Source: Lachnospiraceae bacterium (GTDB lineage: Bacteria; Bacillota; Clostridia; Lachnospirales; Lachnospiraceae). Taken from it: 61,701 nucleotides of DNA. Where the stretch lies: assembly GCA_017622845.1 (NCBI GenBank), contig JAGAQJ010000023.1, forward strand, positions 1 to 61,701, given 5' to 3'. The notes under the pieces were generated by a model, which did not search any database, was not told the DNA's origin, and saw only the letters and a program-made list of their open reading frames with translations. Shown here one piece after another: positions 61,228 through 61,701 of the stretch. The first letter of the stretch is position 1; every line of letters starts with the position of its first letter. The position numbers were made by a program, and so were the translations under genes.

Positions 61228-61514
61228 GTTGAACCTCTTCTTTGCTCTTTCATTGAATAGTATAGGTTATTCAAATTTTCTTGTCCACACTGGTATACTA
61301 ACACCAGCAAAATCATTACCAATATTATAAACAGTTTCCCCTCCGCATCTTTCTCTGTAAGAATATCCGAGTTTTTCACAATAATATTTCCTGCTTCCTG
61401 CCCATATTTTTGAACAATATTTTCTAACATTTTTACAATAGACTCATTTTGTTCCCTTACAGTTGAATCTCCATAAATAAGTTTCATTAAACCAGGTATA
61501 TTTTGAACTTCCAA
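61224..61514 (-). CDS. short unknown membrane protein, probably truncated
   Basis: A frame of 96 codons from TTG 61514 to a stop formed at the IS3 junction. Residues 1-55 are acidic and helical (QNESIVKMLENIVQKYGQEA); a hydrophobic stretch LFIILVMILLVLVYQCG near residue 60-77 could cross the membrane. The frame stays open upstream for about 30 codons without a start, and the 3' end runs into insertion-sequence DNA, so both ends are suspect. Family unknown. Confidence 0.4.
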   Translation of the reverse strand: MEVQNIPGLMKLIYGDSTVREQNESIVKMLENIVQKYGQEAGNIIVKNSDILTEKDAEGKLFIILVMILLVLVYQCGQENLNNLYYSMKEQRRGST

Positions 61515-61598
61515 TTTTCCATAATATTTTTCACAGAAGTCTAATAATTCATATATATATACTATAAATGAGCAAATTTAAAAAACTGCACAATGCGT

Positions 61599-61701
61599 CT
61601 ATGCAATTAAAGCTAGGACTTCCTCAAAAAGAACGTGCTTTGCCCCGCACTGGTAAATGAAACGGAGCCGTTCTTCGTGGATATGGCTATAAATATAAGC
61701 A
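61599..61701 (-). CDS. C-terminal end of a gene off the right edge
   Basis: The last 33 codons of a minus-strand frame enter from the right edge and stop at 61599 (IYSHIHEERLRFIYQCGAKH, then VLFEEVLALIA). The YQCG segment also occurs in the next frame downstream (VYQCGQENL). I do not recognise the family and cannot see the start. Confidence 0.4.
   Translation of the reverse strand, partial: AYIYSHIHEERLRFIYQCGAKHVLFEEVLALIA

Overview
The window reads as chromosomal DNA of a spore-forming, Gram-positive anaerobe of the Clostridia, most probably family Lachnospiraceae. The reasons are moderate GC content, strong purine-rich ribosome binding sites, lipoprotein-type ABC binding proteins, dipicolinate synthase genes dpaA/dpaB, CD3324-, DUF1538- and DUF4342-type genes, and a plasmid-type Rep_3 initiator beside ordinary housekeeping genes. 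No rRNA, tRNA or CRISPR array was seen.

Region 1 (1-17.6 kb) is a polysaccharide-use locus. A long minus-strand operon runs from 16168 down to the left edge. It holds a 993-residue binding protein fused to carbohydrate-binding-like modules, two permeases, an NHL-propeller/TPR/Yip1-like membrane protein, a DUF5696-type protein, two more permeases, a lipoprotein binding protein, a GH43 endo-arabinanase lipoprotein and two unknown genes. No transport ATPase is present, so a shared MsmK-type ATPase elsewhere is implied. A divergent ArsR-type regulator with a cysteine-containing extra domain sits at the operon head. The substrate is inferred to be arabinan or arabinooligosaccharides.

Region 2 (17.7-28.6 kb) holds an AT-rich ABC transporter with a LytTR/DUF3021 regulatory pair, thioredoxin reductase with an SDR enzyme, a DRE-TIM aldolase, a MarR/DUF1538/double-PII operon and small genes (CD3324 family, nucleotidyltransferase-like, GNAT).

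Region 3 (28.9-42.7 kb) has dpaA-dpaB and asnB, each set behind a near-identical sigma-K-like promoter, then a two-component system, a DUF4342 protein, a tRNA-dihydrouridine synthase, a polar amino-acid ABC transporter, folD and an Rrf2-nifS-nifU iron-sulfur operon.

Region 4 (42.9-61.7 kb) has an HD-domain protein; a LysR/LanC-like/CysK/MalY-type operon that may act in thiol or thioether chemistry; an ABC-2 type export system; a Rep_3 initiator beside a 230-bp nested inverted-repeat structure; a MoxR-DUF58 operon; an esterase; and at the right edge the remnant of an IS3-family orfA.

Two interspersed repeat families cross the window. The first is a 134-bp element with GTAA-type inverted ends and 8-bp target duplications, which fits an IS66-related MITE. 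It has seven copies or parts between 23 and 60 kb plus one degenerate fragment, and several lie just upstream of start codons. The second is a 160-210 bp element in two inverted copies, carrying extended -10 promoter sequences and a 23-bp tandem repeat that varies in copy number.
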